NCBI GenBank assembly: GCA_947652115.1
Contig: OX393561.1
Span: forward strand, 22,455,388 to 22,519,387
Length of the DNA stretch: 64,000 bases
From: Blastomussa wellsi
Lineage: Eukaryota; Cnidaria; Anthozoa; Scleractinia; Plerogyridae
Reading direction: 5' to 3'
The position numbers were made by a program, and so were the translations under genes. The notes under the pieces were generated by a model. That model saw nothing but the letters and a program-made list of their open reading frames with translations, was not told the DNA's origin and did not search any database. Each line of letters starts with the position of its first letter. Positions within the stretch are counted from its first letter, which is position 1. Below are positions 54,500-64,000 of the stretch, in pieces.

Positions 54500-56272
54500 C
54501 CGTAGTTATTTACCTATAAGCCGAACTTGGCTATAAGCCGAGACCCTTAACTGGAGAGAAATATGATGACCGAAGTCTTTCTTAAAAAAAATCGGAAAAA
54601 TCTCGGCTATAAGCCGAGACCTAATTTTTTTCGCATTCTCAGAAACTTTTTTTCTAAATCATCATTAAACTAAAGCGCTCCTCTTAGGAAACAGTAAAAC
54701 TACACCTTTTAAAAACAATGAAAAACGATTAATTTATTTTAAACAATTAGCCAACCAGTATGTTCGTGAATACTAATGTGATCCTAACCACAGTATAAAG
54801 TGAAAAAAACTTAAAGTGAATGCCAGTAGACTTGTAGTCACAAACAATACGCATCGCTTACCGAAGTTAATAGTCAATCGCTCACGATCGTTCATCATGC
54901 CAAAAGCACGCCGTGCATCATACAACATGTCCTTCAAACTTAAAGTTGTTGCTGAAGCCGAGGCTGTCGAAAACAACTCAGAGATCGCTCGAGAATATGG
55001 ACTCAGTGAGTCCATGGTCCGTCGCTGGCGAAAAGATCAGGCGAAACTTTTCAACGGCGAACTAAAGATGTCGGCGAAGCGTACGACGTTAGGTCGTTTC
55101 ACTCCAAAATTCCCGGAGATGGACCAGCAGATCCTGGAGTGGTTTACCGAACAAAGGGATCAAGGTGAGTAATTGTTTGAAAAAAGAAAGAGTGTTTGAT
55201 CAACTTTTGTGTTAAAATCAAACCAAATAATTCGAGACACGAGCCGACACAGAAACACGCACGTGAGTTTGTTTTCAATGCATGGGAACCAACGCTTCCT
55301 ATTGGTCAGATTGAAATGTTGTCATAACAAATTAACAATGCCTGTCAAAGAACTGTCAAAGCACGTAAAAGCTTAGCGCTTTGAATCAAAAATGTAGTCG
55401 CTTCAATTTTATTTATTTACATGTGTTTTAATTTGTTTTTGTAGGCTTTGCCGTCAGCGGATTGATGCTACGCCAGAAAGCAAAAGAACTGTCCGCCGAT
55501 CCTGCATTCAATGCTTCCCTTGGCTGGTACCAAAACTGGAAACGACGCCACTCAGTCAGCTTCCGCGCCAAAACAACACTCGCTCAGCGACTGCCTGATG
55601 ACATGGAAGAGAAAGTCGTGCAGTTCCACCGCTTCATCATAGCAGCCAGGCAACGAACTGGATATCCCTTGTCCCGAATTCTCAACATGGACAAGACGCC
55701 GATGCGCTTCGAGCTTCCGTCATCGCGTACCCTCGAGTTCACCGGCAGCCGAACTGTTCCTGTAAAAACCTGCGGAGCAGAGAAACGCAGCTTTACTGTC
55801 ACACTTGCCGTCGCTGCAGATGGAACTGAACTTCCGCCGAAAGTGATCTTCAAGGGCGTCCGTACTCCGAGAGATCTCCTCGTGCCGAATTCTCTTCGCG
55901 TTTCCTTTCACAAGAAAGGATGGATGGACGAGTCTGGTGTGAAGGAGTGGATTCGCCAGTGTGTACCGAGAACGCATGAACAGTCATTGTTAGTTTGGGA
56001 CTCGTTCTATAAATCTATAAAAGTTAAATGACCAACAATTTCACTTTGTGTCTCTTTTTATTGTGTCTTATAGTATTTCAATATTTGCGAACTTGACTAC
56101 AAGCCGATGTCGGAATTTTCGCGATATTTCAATTTGATTTTGACCACTGAGATAAAAAAAAAATCTATCAAACTCTCGGCTATAAGCCGAGCCCCCTTGT
56201 TTGGACTTTTTTCGGTAGATCTAAGCCAAAATTTCTGAAAAAATAGCTCGGCTTATAGGTAAATAACTACGG
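54500..56272 (+). mobile_element. pogo/Tigger-like element, 1,773 bp
   Basis: A 24-bp terminal inverted repeat begins CCGTAGTTATTTACCTATAA, flanked by TA (54498-54499, 56273-56274). Copies of CTATAAGCCGAG recur inside both ends. It carries a two-exon transposase truncated before the third catalytic residue, so it probably depended on another copy. Confidence 0.9.
54897..56031 (+). pseudogene. pogo-like transposase, truncated
   Basis: Exon 1 is 54897-55164 and exon 2 is 55445-56031 (GT-AG, phase 1), for 284 residues. An N-terminal helix-turn-helix (SFKLKVVAEAEAVENNSEIA, YGLSESMVRRWRKDQ) is followed by a CENPB-type second HTH (LMLRQKAKELSADPAF, SLGWYQNWKRRHSVS). DDE_1 follows with ILNMDKTPMRFE (D1, normally NMDET) and SLLVWDSF (D2). 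The frame then ends in YKSIKVK and a stop, lacking the last catalytic acid; full relatives are some 200 residues longer. Confidence 0.88.
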
Positions 56273-56503
56273 TACTTGCTTTTGGGTGTATTACCTCCTT
56301 ATTTTGCATCTACATTTAGATAAGCGTGAATCGACCGAGTGTAAACTTGGAAGCCATTTCCAGCAGCAAAACGTGTTATGCAATGCGCGGCTCCTACCTT
56401 TTGTGAAATTCCGCTGACCGATATCTGTTGTCAATAAGTTCGGCGTGGCGTTTGGCGTGAACAAGGCGAGAATTCCTAGTGTGTAATTAATTATCAAGTA
56501 CCC

Positions 56504-58736
56504 ATGAGCAAAAGAAAACCCACTATAAGCCAGCCTGGAATTGATCAATATTTCTGTAAATCACGAAGAACAGAATGTCAGGAAGATGAAGGCGAGAAAA
56601 CAGCCGGTGATGGCGATCGGCAAACACCAGCTATCCCCACGACGAGTAATTCAACAGCACATGTTGATGAAGGTGAGAAAACAGCCGATAACAGCGATAG
56701 GCAAACACCAGCGATTCCCACGAAGAGTAATTCAGCAGCACGTGTTGATGAAGATGAGAAAACAGCCGATAACGGCTATCGGCAAACACCAGCGATGCCC
56801 ACTTCGAGTAATTCAGCAGCACGTGTTGATGAAGGTGACAAAACAGCCAATAGCCCAAGCATCCATCCTGTGTTGTCGCAGGTACAGTGCGAAGCGTTGA
56901 TAAAAGTTTTTCAATCAAGGTAAAGTTCACAACTACTATACCTGTTTCAACAAATGTTCAAAGCTCACTGAACAGGAATTGCAAAGAATCAAGCCTAAGA
57001 AGTTTAACCATGAATGGGTTGAAAGAATCGACAACTGGTGGCTTTGCCATGTTGAGGGGGAAGGAATGTTTTGTATCATTTGCAAAAAACATGGAGTTAC
57101 AAATCCCCAGAATAAAACCGACAAATTTTCTGGTGTGGCATCTGACCGATTCAAGGCAGATGCTCTTGAAATGCACAGGAAGTCAGGGCGTCATAAGAGT
57201 GCTTTAGAAGCTGAGATGATCTCAAGAATGTCTATTTTCCACAAAGAGTTTGTTGAGAAAAAAGAAACCGAAATATCTGTCTTAGAGAAAGCCTTTTCAA
57301 CAGCTTATTTTCTAATGAAAGAGTACTTGCCAAACAGAAAATTCTTGCCACTTATTAATTTTATAACAAATGTGATAGGGGTGGCTGAGATCAAGTACTT
57401 TATACATAGATCTGAAGGTTCTTTGATTGAAATATTCTTGACAATTGGAAATGTTGTGTAAGAACTTACTTTGAAGAAGGTTAGAGCAGCAAGCTGTTTT
57501 GGATTAATGACTTTTGAGATGACAGATGTTAGTGTTACTTCTCAATTAATAACTTTTGTCCAGTATTTTTGCACTGAAAGTGGAACAGTTGAGACAGTTT
57601 CTTTCTGCCCAGAATGTGCTAAAAGAACATGATGCGGCTACTGCACAGGCAATCTATGACTTGCTCAAAGAGGACCTTCTTTCATCACAGTTAGAAATAA
57701 AAGATGTGATGGGGCTGGCAACAGATGGTGCATCTGTCATGGTAGGCACAAGGGAGGGTGTAGCTTCTAAACTAAAGCGAGATAATCCATGCACCATTTC
57801 TATACACTGCGTATGCCACAGACTAGCACTTGCATGTACAGATTCTAATGAAGACACCAAATACATTCAAGATGTATCTGATATACTAAGACAAACGTGG
57901 AAGCATTTTGAGAACTCACCCAAGCGAATGGCATTATTGATGAAAGTACTAGCAAATGTGAATGAAGTGAGAGTGAGCTCCACCAAAGGCAAGAAGTTGT
58001 TGGCCAAAAAACTGAAAAAAGCTTGCAAAACCCGATGGCTAAGCTTTGACAAATCCGTAGAAGCTATGAAGCAACAGTACTGTGGTGTAATACAAACACT
58101 GCAAGAGTTAGACAGTAAACACAATGATGCCACAGCAGCTGGCCTTTTAAAGAAGATGAAGAATGCAAAGTTTATTGGAGCATTGTACATTTTAGCAGAG
58201 ATTCTTCCAGTACTTTCAAGTCTTTCCCTAACATTTCAAAGAAGCAACATAAATTTCTCCCTTTTTCAACCACTAATCAAAGCAACAAAACAACGTTTGA
58301 ACAAAATCGTTGAGGATGAGATCCCTATGGACAAACTACAAGCAGATGTCGACAGCTTTACAAATCTTGGATGTGATGTCACATTTCCTCCCACCTCATA
58401 TCAACAAATGCAAAGCCTTACACGAAAGTATGTAGCAGCTCTATCAAATAATTTGGATCAAAGATTTGCTTCTAGTTCTGATGTTATTAGTGCCTTCAGT
58501 ATCTTTGATCCAGTAAATGTGCCAGGATATGAAGCTGATGGTTTTCAAGAGTGTGGAAATGCCAGTGTTAACATTTTAGCCAAACACTTTTTCCAGATTG
58601 AAACAGAAGAAGTCCAAAAGCTAAAAACAGAAAAGCTTCTAGCAGAGTGGTCAAATATGAAATACCATGTAAATGATAACATTAAGAAGATGATTCCAAC
58701 AGAAGTGAAGTCTGGTTCAAGTAAAACCACCACTAC
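56504..58736 (+). pseudogene. hAT transposase with TTF-type zinc finger, interrupted
   Basis: It starts MSKRKPTISQPGIDQYF, then has 3.3 copies of a 27-residue repeat. A TTF-type zinc finger follows (HEWVERIDNWWLCHVEGEG, CIICKKHG, MHRKSGRHKSALEAE). The hAT core has MGLATDGASVMVGTREGVAS, HCVCHRLALACTDS and CKTRWLSFDKSVEAM. Lesions: one extra base in a T-run near 56,912, a TAA near 57,459 and one extra base near 57,594. The closest known proteins by pattern are ZNF862- and KIAA1586-like host genes. The coding sequence stops at the Ngaro insertion. Confidence 0.82.
56584..56850. repeat. 81-bp coding minisatellite in the hAT
   Basis: GATGAAGGCGAGAAAACAGC recurs at 56584, 56665, 56746 and 56827, spaced exactly 81 bases. 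It encodes DEGEKTA...RQTPAIPT units of 27 residues. The spacing preserves the frame. Confidence 0.9.
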
Positions 58737-58885
58737 GTGTGGTTTTCCGCTGGCTGAGGAACGAAAGAAGCGGAAAACGTTTTTCTCTCACACGGCTGGG
58801 AGTCTGGGTTCGAGGGTATGGGGGGTTTCAGGTCACGTGAGACGTTCACGGTTCACTTTGCATTTGTCAGCCGCCATTGCCTGAC
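58737..58885 (+). repeat. Ngaro repeat A1
   Basis: It is identical by eye to 63542-63690 and begins GTGTGGTTTTCCGCTGGCTG. It forms the 5' end of the element and probably holds the promoter. Confidence 0.92.
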
Positions 58886-58946
58886 CTGTGTTTTCAGTCG
58901 CTGTTTCGTTAGGGCGTTTTTTCGTCGCTTGTTCCTACTGTTGCTG

Positions 58947-59813
58947 ATGGCGAAGGATTCTCGTGGTTCCCGTTCCAAGTCTCGAGCGGCTAAACGGCTC
59001 GAACCGTACAACAAGAGCCCGAGGACTCGTTCAACGGAGCGAAGTGGCGAGGATCGAGTCGCCGATCGGAGTGCTCGTGGCGACTCAAGTAGTAGTAGTC
59101 GTGTTCGTTCTTCGCCTCCGTGCGCTTCTGCTGATCCACCGGATTGGGCGAAAGAGCTTCTGAAGCAGCAGCAAGCCAACGCCACCGAGTTGAAACGCTT
59201 GCAGAGCGAAGTGGCGAGTTCCAGGTCGCAGAGCAGCCAGAAACCCCGCGCAGCAGAGCCTGAATTTCGCTTCGCGGGTAACAAAAAGCAGTACCAGCTG
59301 AACAGTGAGGTCGTGGAAAAAATTGATGGAGCTATGGCAGCGGTTGGTGACGAGGAGCGTACCTTAAAGTTGCAGGAAGGTAAGGATTTGCTTTTAGAAC
59401 GCAATAAGCACATCCTTCTGGCGGAAAAATACGGTTGGGATACGGTGGCTTGTTATACTGCCGAGCCGCTTGCGAGCGACTCAGATGATGAGAAGAAGAT
59501 ACGAAAGGCGGTAAAGGAGAGCAAGCAGTTAAGAGAGGAAAAGAAAAAAGCTGTGACGTCCAAGGTTGTGCGACCGAAAGGGTCGGGAATTCCTCCACGT
59601 ACGTCGGAGAGAAGGGTTATCCTCGAACGTAACGCGAGTTACGCAACGCCATTAGCGGCGGGAAAACAAAGTGCCCCACGTGACAGTCGGTCGATTTGTT
59701 TTCGCTGCTACAAGCCGGGGCACTTCGCCAGGGACTGCCGCTCTGCCAATGTACCGAGCGGATCAGGAGTTGTCGTGCAGTCCTCAAACAGTTTCCAACA
59801 ATCTACACAATGA
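58947..59813 (+). CDS. Ngaro gag-like protein with zinc knuckle
   Basis: The ATG at 58,947 (MAKDSRGSRSKSR) was chosen over an upstream in-frame start inside the repeat leader. It has 288 residues: an arginine/serine-rich N-terminus, PPDWAKELLKQQQ with a helical stretch, and CFRCYKPGHFARDC (CCHC knuckle) near the end. It binds the element RNA. Its 3' end overlaps the start of the RT frame. Confidence 0.85.
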   Translation: MAKDSRGSRSKSRAAKRLEPYNKSPRTRSTERSGEDRVADRSARGDSSSSSRVRSSPPCASADPPDWAKELLKQQQANATELKRLQSEVASSRSQSSQKPRAAEPEFRFAGNKKQYQLNSEVVEKIDGAMAAVGDEERTLKLQEGKDLLLERNKHILLAEKYGWDTVACYTAEPLASDSDDEKKIRKAVKESKQLREEKKKAVTSKVVRPKGSGIPPRTSERRVILERNASYATPLAAGKQSAPRDSRSICFRCYKPGHFARDCRSANVPSGSGVVVQSSNSFQQSTQ

Positions 59814-61804
59814 GGACCTGTCTCCCGAGGGAACCGGCACCCATTGCAACGAGGGCTTTTTTCTACGTAACAATGATGATTTAGTAAGTGATTTGGTTGA
59901 TTTTGCTGATGAAAATGACTTAGAGAAGATCTCTACTGCGAGTTCTGTTGTGGTCAAAGGTCGATTGCGTGAAAACATTGCCTTCTGGCGTAGCATCGGC
60001 ACTTGTAACTGGTTGCTAAAAGTTATTCGTGAAGGTTATTGTTTGCCATTTGTTGAATTACCGGAGTTGAAGTTTTTTCGAAATCACAAGAGCACGTCAT
60101 GTGATGCTGAGTTTGTGTCCGCTGAGATTTGTAAGCTGTTGAAGTCTGGTGCTTTAGTTGAAGTAAATGCTGTGGACCTGCTTGTGTGCAATCCCTTGGG
60201 TGTTGCCAGGAACAGTTCGGGCAAACCTAGGCTTATTGTGGACTTACGTTATGTCAATCAACATCTCAGATCTTGTAAATTCAAGTATGAGGATATTCGT
60301 ACGGCAGCTGATCTGTTCCAGCAGGGTGACTGGTTTTTTAAGTTTGATTATACAAGTGGCTACCATCATTTGGAGATTTTTCCAGCGCACACGAAGTTCC
60401 TTGGATGCTCTTGGGTTGTTGATGGTTCCCCCAAGTTTTTTAAGTTCACTGTTTTGCCTTTTGGTCTTTCAGTTGGTCCTTTTATCTTTACAAAAATTCA
60501 AAAGGCCCTTACGAAACATTGGCGAAAGCAGGGAATTCGAATGTTTACGTACCTGGACGATGGTGCTGGGGCAGATTCCAGTTTCTGCGAAGCCCAGCGG
60601 GTCTCTGATGTGGTGCGCCAAGATGTGCGGCGTAGCGGATTTGTGGCTAATGACGAGAAGAGCCAGTGGGTGCCAGTGCAGTGTGGGGAGCTGTTGGGAT
60701 ATATCCTGAACTTACAGGATGGAACATTCCAGGTCCCCCAGAGAAGGGTAGATGCTTTCAACCAGGTGTTAAGGGATGTAGTAGCTCACCAATTTGTGGT
60801 GTCTGCACGCACAGTAGCCCGGTTTACGGGACTCCTGGCTTCCATGAGTTTGGCGCTGGGCCCAGTGGTGCGTCTTTGGACCAGAAGCTTATATCGGGAC
60901 ATCCTGCGCTCCTCTTCGTGGGACAGCCCGGTCCGGTTGTCTGCGGAGGCCCAAGGCGAGGTCGTTTTTTGGCAGAGGAGTTTCCACAATGCAGGCTATC
61001 CGATTTGGGCTTCAAGCCCTCGACCCGAGGTTCTGACCTACTCGGATGCTAGTGATTCTGGTTGGGGTGGCTTTGCGGTTCAGATTGGTGGACAGGCGGC
61101 AGTGGGGAGTTGGTCAGTCTACGAGAGTAAGCAGAGCTCCACCTTCCAGGAATTGCGGGCAACTGGCCTAGTTCTGAAGTCTTTTGCTCCCCAGCTACGT
61201 GGCAAGGAGGTTCTTCACCGAACCGACAACAAGAACACTGAGATCATTCTGTCCGTGGGCAGCCGCAAAGCCAACCTGCACAACGAAGCAGTTAATATCT
61301 ATAGGCTGTGCAGAGAATTTAACATTCGTCTTACTGTGGAATGGATCAGCAGGGATTTCAACAAGGTTGCGGATGAGCTGTCGCGGATTGAGGATTCAAA
61401 TGACTACATGCTGGATCCTTCCTGTTTTGCTCGCCTGGACAAGTGTTTGGGTCCTCACACAGTCGATCGGTTTGCAAGTGTCAAGACAAAGCAGCTGTCC
61501 AGGTTCTGTAGCCGATACCTTAATCCTGGTTGCGAAGCTGTTGACGCCTTTACTGTCTCATGGGCTGGAGATTTCAATTGGCTGTTTCCTCCACCATACC
61601 TGGTTCCTCGTGTCTTGCGTCACATGTTAGAAGGTGGTGAGGATGGAACCTTGCTGGTCCCAGAATGGCACTCTGCACCCTGGTGGCCCCTGCTTATTTC
61701 TAGCCTTGGTGCGTGGAGAGGATTTGTAACAAACTTCGTTAGGGTCCAGCCCTATGAGGGCATCTTCATTCCAGGAGCAGCAGCCAGCTGTGTCTTCACC
61801 GCAG
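59754..61804 (+). CDS. Ngaro reverse transcriptase and RNase H
   Basis: The open frame runs 59671-61869; translation probably starts near 59,754 (MYRADQEL) in overlap with gag. The RT has SGKPRLIVDLRYVNQHL, FKFDYTSGYHHLEI, LPFGLSVGPFIFTK and MFTYLDDGAG (YLDD). RNase H has VLTYSDASDSGWGGF, HRTDNKNTEIIL and ISRDFNKVADELSR. A candidate donor at 61,804 could splice it to the recombinase; otherwise the ORF ends at 61,869. Confidence 0.9.
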
Positions 61805-61953
61805 GTGTGCCACCTTTTGGACTCCTGGCGCTACAACTGTGCTTCTGTGGTTCCCATGTCCGGACGTGAGGTATGTGCGTTGCCCTGCGTCATGTGTTTC
61901 CAGTGTTGTGTGAAGGCGTGGTTATCAATTTGCAAATGCACAGCAACTGAGCC

Positions 61954-62228
61954 TGTCATGGGCACCTATGTTCTTACCTGCTGTTATGAAGTGTTCCAGC
62001 TGTGTTGGCTTCTCAGGCCTGTTATGGGCACCAGAAAGCTGTTATGGCTTAAGAGATCGATTCTCCATCTGCACAGGGTGCAGCAAGCAAGCCTGTCATG
62101 GGCACCCATTTATTTTTGCCTACTGTTATGGTTGTACTGGCTGTTGTGGCTTCTCAGGCCTGTTATGGGCGCTTAAAGGCTGTTATGGCTTGCAGTGTTA
62201 TAGGCCCAGGAGTCAGGGTGTTTACTTG
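61954..62228. repeat. 137-bp tandem duplication between RT and recombinase
   Basis: GCCTGTCATGGGCACC, then GGCTTCTCAGGCCTGTTATG, then GCTGTTATGGCTT, occur twice with starts about 137 bases apart. It lies in the inferred intron or spacer. Confidence 0.75.
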
Positions 62229-62310
62229 CACATGGTTCTGCTTCCCTTTGAGGAAATGTGTGTTTACTGGATTTTTTCCTGCTCTTATGACGTTTGTCGT
62301 TGTGTTGCAG

Positions 62311-63311
62311 CTGTACCACCTTTGGTAGAAGAGGTCAGCTTCCCAGCCGAGTATCACGAAGATCGATTTGAACATCCAGAATTGCGGCAGCTAGCAAGGG
62401 CCTTACCAACAGTATTGGTGCAGGATCGGGCTGCTACGACGGTCAATACTTATCTGCGTGCTTATAAATCCTGGAAGTCATGGGCCAGTCGTCACGATGC
62501 CCCTTTTCTGCCAGCCGATCCTGTGGTGTTTACGCTGTACATTGTTTATCTCATTCAGCAAACCCGGTCGGTGTCTTCGGTCAATTCTGCAGTGTACGGT
62601 GTGAGCTGGGTCCACAAAAAGAGTGGTTACCAAGAGCCCAGTGAGTATCTAGTAGTGAAGCAAGTAGTTGATGCTGCCAGGCGAATTCTGGCTAAACCAG
62701 CTAAACGTAAGGAGCCCCTGTCTTCTGCTCTGGTGAGGAAAGTGATCAGTCGTCTTGAGAAAGGAAGCCTTGGTGACCTCCAATTAGCCACGTTGTTTTC
62801 CCTCGGATTCTTTGGTTTCCTTCGATGGGATGATCTGCACCATTTGAGAGTGGACAGTTTTCAGTTTGCCGATTCCCATGTGGCCATTTTTCTGGAGAGG
62901 AGGAAGAATGATCAGTTCCGTGAGGGATCCTGGGTTTTTGTAGCCCGTTGTAGTACGCCTCCCTGCCCGGTTGGGATTGTTGAGAGGTTCTTGAGAGTTG
63001 CGAACCATTCTAAGGGCTCTCTGTTGTTTCGACGTGTATCGAGTACCAGGACAGGAGTGCGGCTGCGTAAGGAGGGTATGTCTTACAGTCGGGCAAAGGA
63101 GCTTGTTAAGAAGGAGCTTTGCAAGGAAGGCCTGGACCCCACAAAGTTTGGACTTCATAGCCTGCGTTCAGGAGGAGCTTCTGCAGCCGCAGCTCTGGGG
63201 GTTCCAGACAGACTCTTTCAGAGACATGGAGGCTGGCGCAGTGAAAAGGCTCGGAACAATTATGTCAAGGAAACTTTAGACTCGCTTTTACTTGTTACAA
63301 AATCAATTTGA
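62311..63311 (+). CDS. Ngaro tyrosine recombinase
   Basis: The open frame extends back to 61,968, but the recombinase-like part starts about 62,311 (VPPLVEEVSFPAEYH). The N-terminal SAM-like domain has ATTVNTYLRAYKSWKSW. The catalytic part has FSLGFFGFLRWDDLHHLRV (first R), SLLFRR, FGLHSLRSGGASAAAAL (HxxR) and RHGGWRSEKARNNYVKE (H/W and nucleophilic Y). All catalytic residues are present. It integrates circular cDNA without target duplication. Confidence 0.9.
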
Positions 63312-63499
63312 AATGGATTTTGACATTGTTTCTAGTTTTCAGTTATTGGTTCCAACAGATCAGTTTCTCGTGTTTAAGTTGAGCTTCAAGAATCTGTATT
63401 TTGAACATTTCCCTTTTTACTATCCGGATAGTTTTCGCACGTGCCAGTAGATGTTCTGTATGGTTTTGCCTTTGTTATGCGCTCTTTGCGTTGTCCCTT
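63312..63499 (+). other. Ngaro 3' untranslated spacer
   Basis: The stretch between the recombinase stop and repeat B1 shows nothing beyond T-rich sequence. Confidence 0.5.
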
Positions 63500-63925
63500 T
63501 GCGTGGTTCGGCTTGGCATGGCTCCCAGCTGTGTGTGAGAAGTGTGGTTTTCCGCTGGCTGAGGAACGAAAGAAGCGGAAAACGTTTTTCTCTCACACGG
63601 CTGGGAGTCTGGGTTCGAGGGTATGGGGGGTTTCAGGTCACGTGAGACGTTCACGGTTCACTTTGCATTTGTCAGCCGCCATTGCCTGACACCCCCCACC
63701 CACCCACCCATGGAGTAATTCTAGAGGCGGTTGCATTTTTGTTTTCATTAGAGACCGTTTAATTCATTCGCTTGATTCAGTTCATTTACTGTGGATATTC
63801 TGTTGCAAGTCTTTTTGGATTGAGTTTTTCTTCTTGATGTACTAGAATTATTGTTATTGTTATGGTTTTAATAAAGGTCAGGCTGCGTGGTTCGGCTTGG
63901 CATGGCTCCCAGCTGTGTGTGAGAA
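63500..63925 (+). repeat. Ngaro 3' repeats B1, A2 and B2
   Basis: B1 is 63500-63541, A2 is 63542-63690, and B2 is 63884-63925. B starts TGCGTGGTTCGGCTTGGCAT. An AATAAA near 63,870 could serve polyadenylation between A2 and B2. Confidence 0.9.
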
Positions 63926-64000
63926 AGAATGGTTTCTGCTTCATCTACTTAAAAGTAAATCTTCATTTGTCACATTCTTCCCCAGGGTCCGACAAATATT
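63926..64000 (+). pseudogene. hAT transposase, continuation after the Ngaro
   Basis: In frame with 58,736 it reads EWFLLHLLKSKSSFVTFFPR, a region usual in hAT proteins before the C-terminal dimerisation domain. It runs off the window. Confidence 0.8.

Larger units (their letters stand above)
58737..63925 (+). mobile_element. Intact Ngaro retrotransposon with split direct repeats
   Basis: The 149-bp A1 (58737-58885) equals A2 (63542-63690). The 42-bp B1 (63500-63541) equals B2 (63884-63925). The order A1, ORFs, B1A2, B2 is the hallmark of Ngaro- and PAT-type YR retroelements. There is no target duplication, as expected. Gag, RT/RNase H and recombinase are open. Joining 58,736 to 63,926 restores the hAT frame (codon ACA, then GAA TGG). 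Confidence 0.93.
54345..64000 (+). mobile_element. Second hAT transposon (left part), carrying pogo and Ngaro insertions
   Basis: The left end reads CAGGGTTCTCATTAAG, then CCGGCAGCCGGC, and matches the old hAT ends at 20,671 and 24,957. Its transposase starts at 56,504 and resumes after the Ngaro at 63,926; the right end is outside the window. The coding region has two frameshifts and a stop, so the copy is inactive. Confidence 0.75.

Noticed and set aside
61968..62310. N-terminal extension of the Ngaro recombinase
   Set aside because: The stretch is built from a 137-bp tandem duplication rich in Cys/Gly/Tyr and does not resemble a recombinase. An intron or spacer is more likely.

Overview
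The window is eukaryotic, intron-rich, AT-rich animal DNA. The mixture of elements points to a cnidarian, most likely a stony coral or another anthozoan: a receptor tyrosine kinase with lineage-specific ectodomains, DIRS and Ngaro retroelements, an animal-type EnSpm, several hAT families, and small TA- and TTAA-flanked MITEs. I cannot name the species from the sequence alone.

Region 1 (about 1-15,830, + strand) is the only clear host gene. It is the 3' part of a receptor tyrosine kinase with at least 18 exons in the window. Two tandem copies of a five-exon ectodomain module (cysteine-rich A, cysteine-rich B, a 52-bp linker exon, a LamG-like lectin fold, FN3) are followed by a third FN3, one membrane helix and a complete tyrosine kinase. 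Splice phases agree along the chain, and exon pairs of the two modules have equal or nearly equal lengths. One donor, after exon 6, reads GG instead of GT. The introns hold MITEs and fold-back repeats.

Region 2 (15,831-20,670) is intergenic. It holds fold-back elements, a tRNA-like SINE head, an AAT microsatellite, a minisatellite and a Penelope-type repeat fragment.

Region 3 (20,671-24,957) is an old non-autonomous hAT interrupted by an hAT with 6-bp target duplications. The transposase of the younger element (minus strand) is broken by a 389-bp tandem duplication.

Region 4 (25,003-53,005) is a nest of transposons. The outer shell is a structurally complete DIRS retrotransposon on the minus strand, with two 139-bp inverted terminal repeats, an internal complementary region, gag, RT/RNase H and a tyrosine recombinase. 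Its 3' part is split by an 18.5-kb EnSpm/CACTA-like element (25,242-43,719; TSD CAA) with two divergent genes: an approximately 1,066-residue transposase and a 328-residue SAM-domain protein. The EnSpm carries a TTAA MITE in an intron and a 5.5-kb L1-type LINE with intact ORFs, inserted in a transposase exon with a 15-bp TSD. The DIRS pol gene is also interrupted by a 4.75-kb two-gene element (46,646-51,392; 7-bp TSD GTCATTT) that I cannot assign to a superfamily. It is my main candidate for something undescribed.

Region 5 (54,345-64,000) is a second hAT, related by its terminus to the old hAT of region 3. Its 5' region holds a pogo/Tigger-like element (TA TSD). Its coding exon holds an apparently intact Ngaro retrotransposon (58,737-63,925) with split direct repeats A1...B1-A2...B2. 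Removing the Ngaro restores the hAT reading frame exactly.

Only the tyrosine kinase is likely to serve the host. The rest records successive insertions, whose relative order can be read from the nesting.
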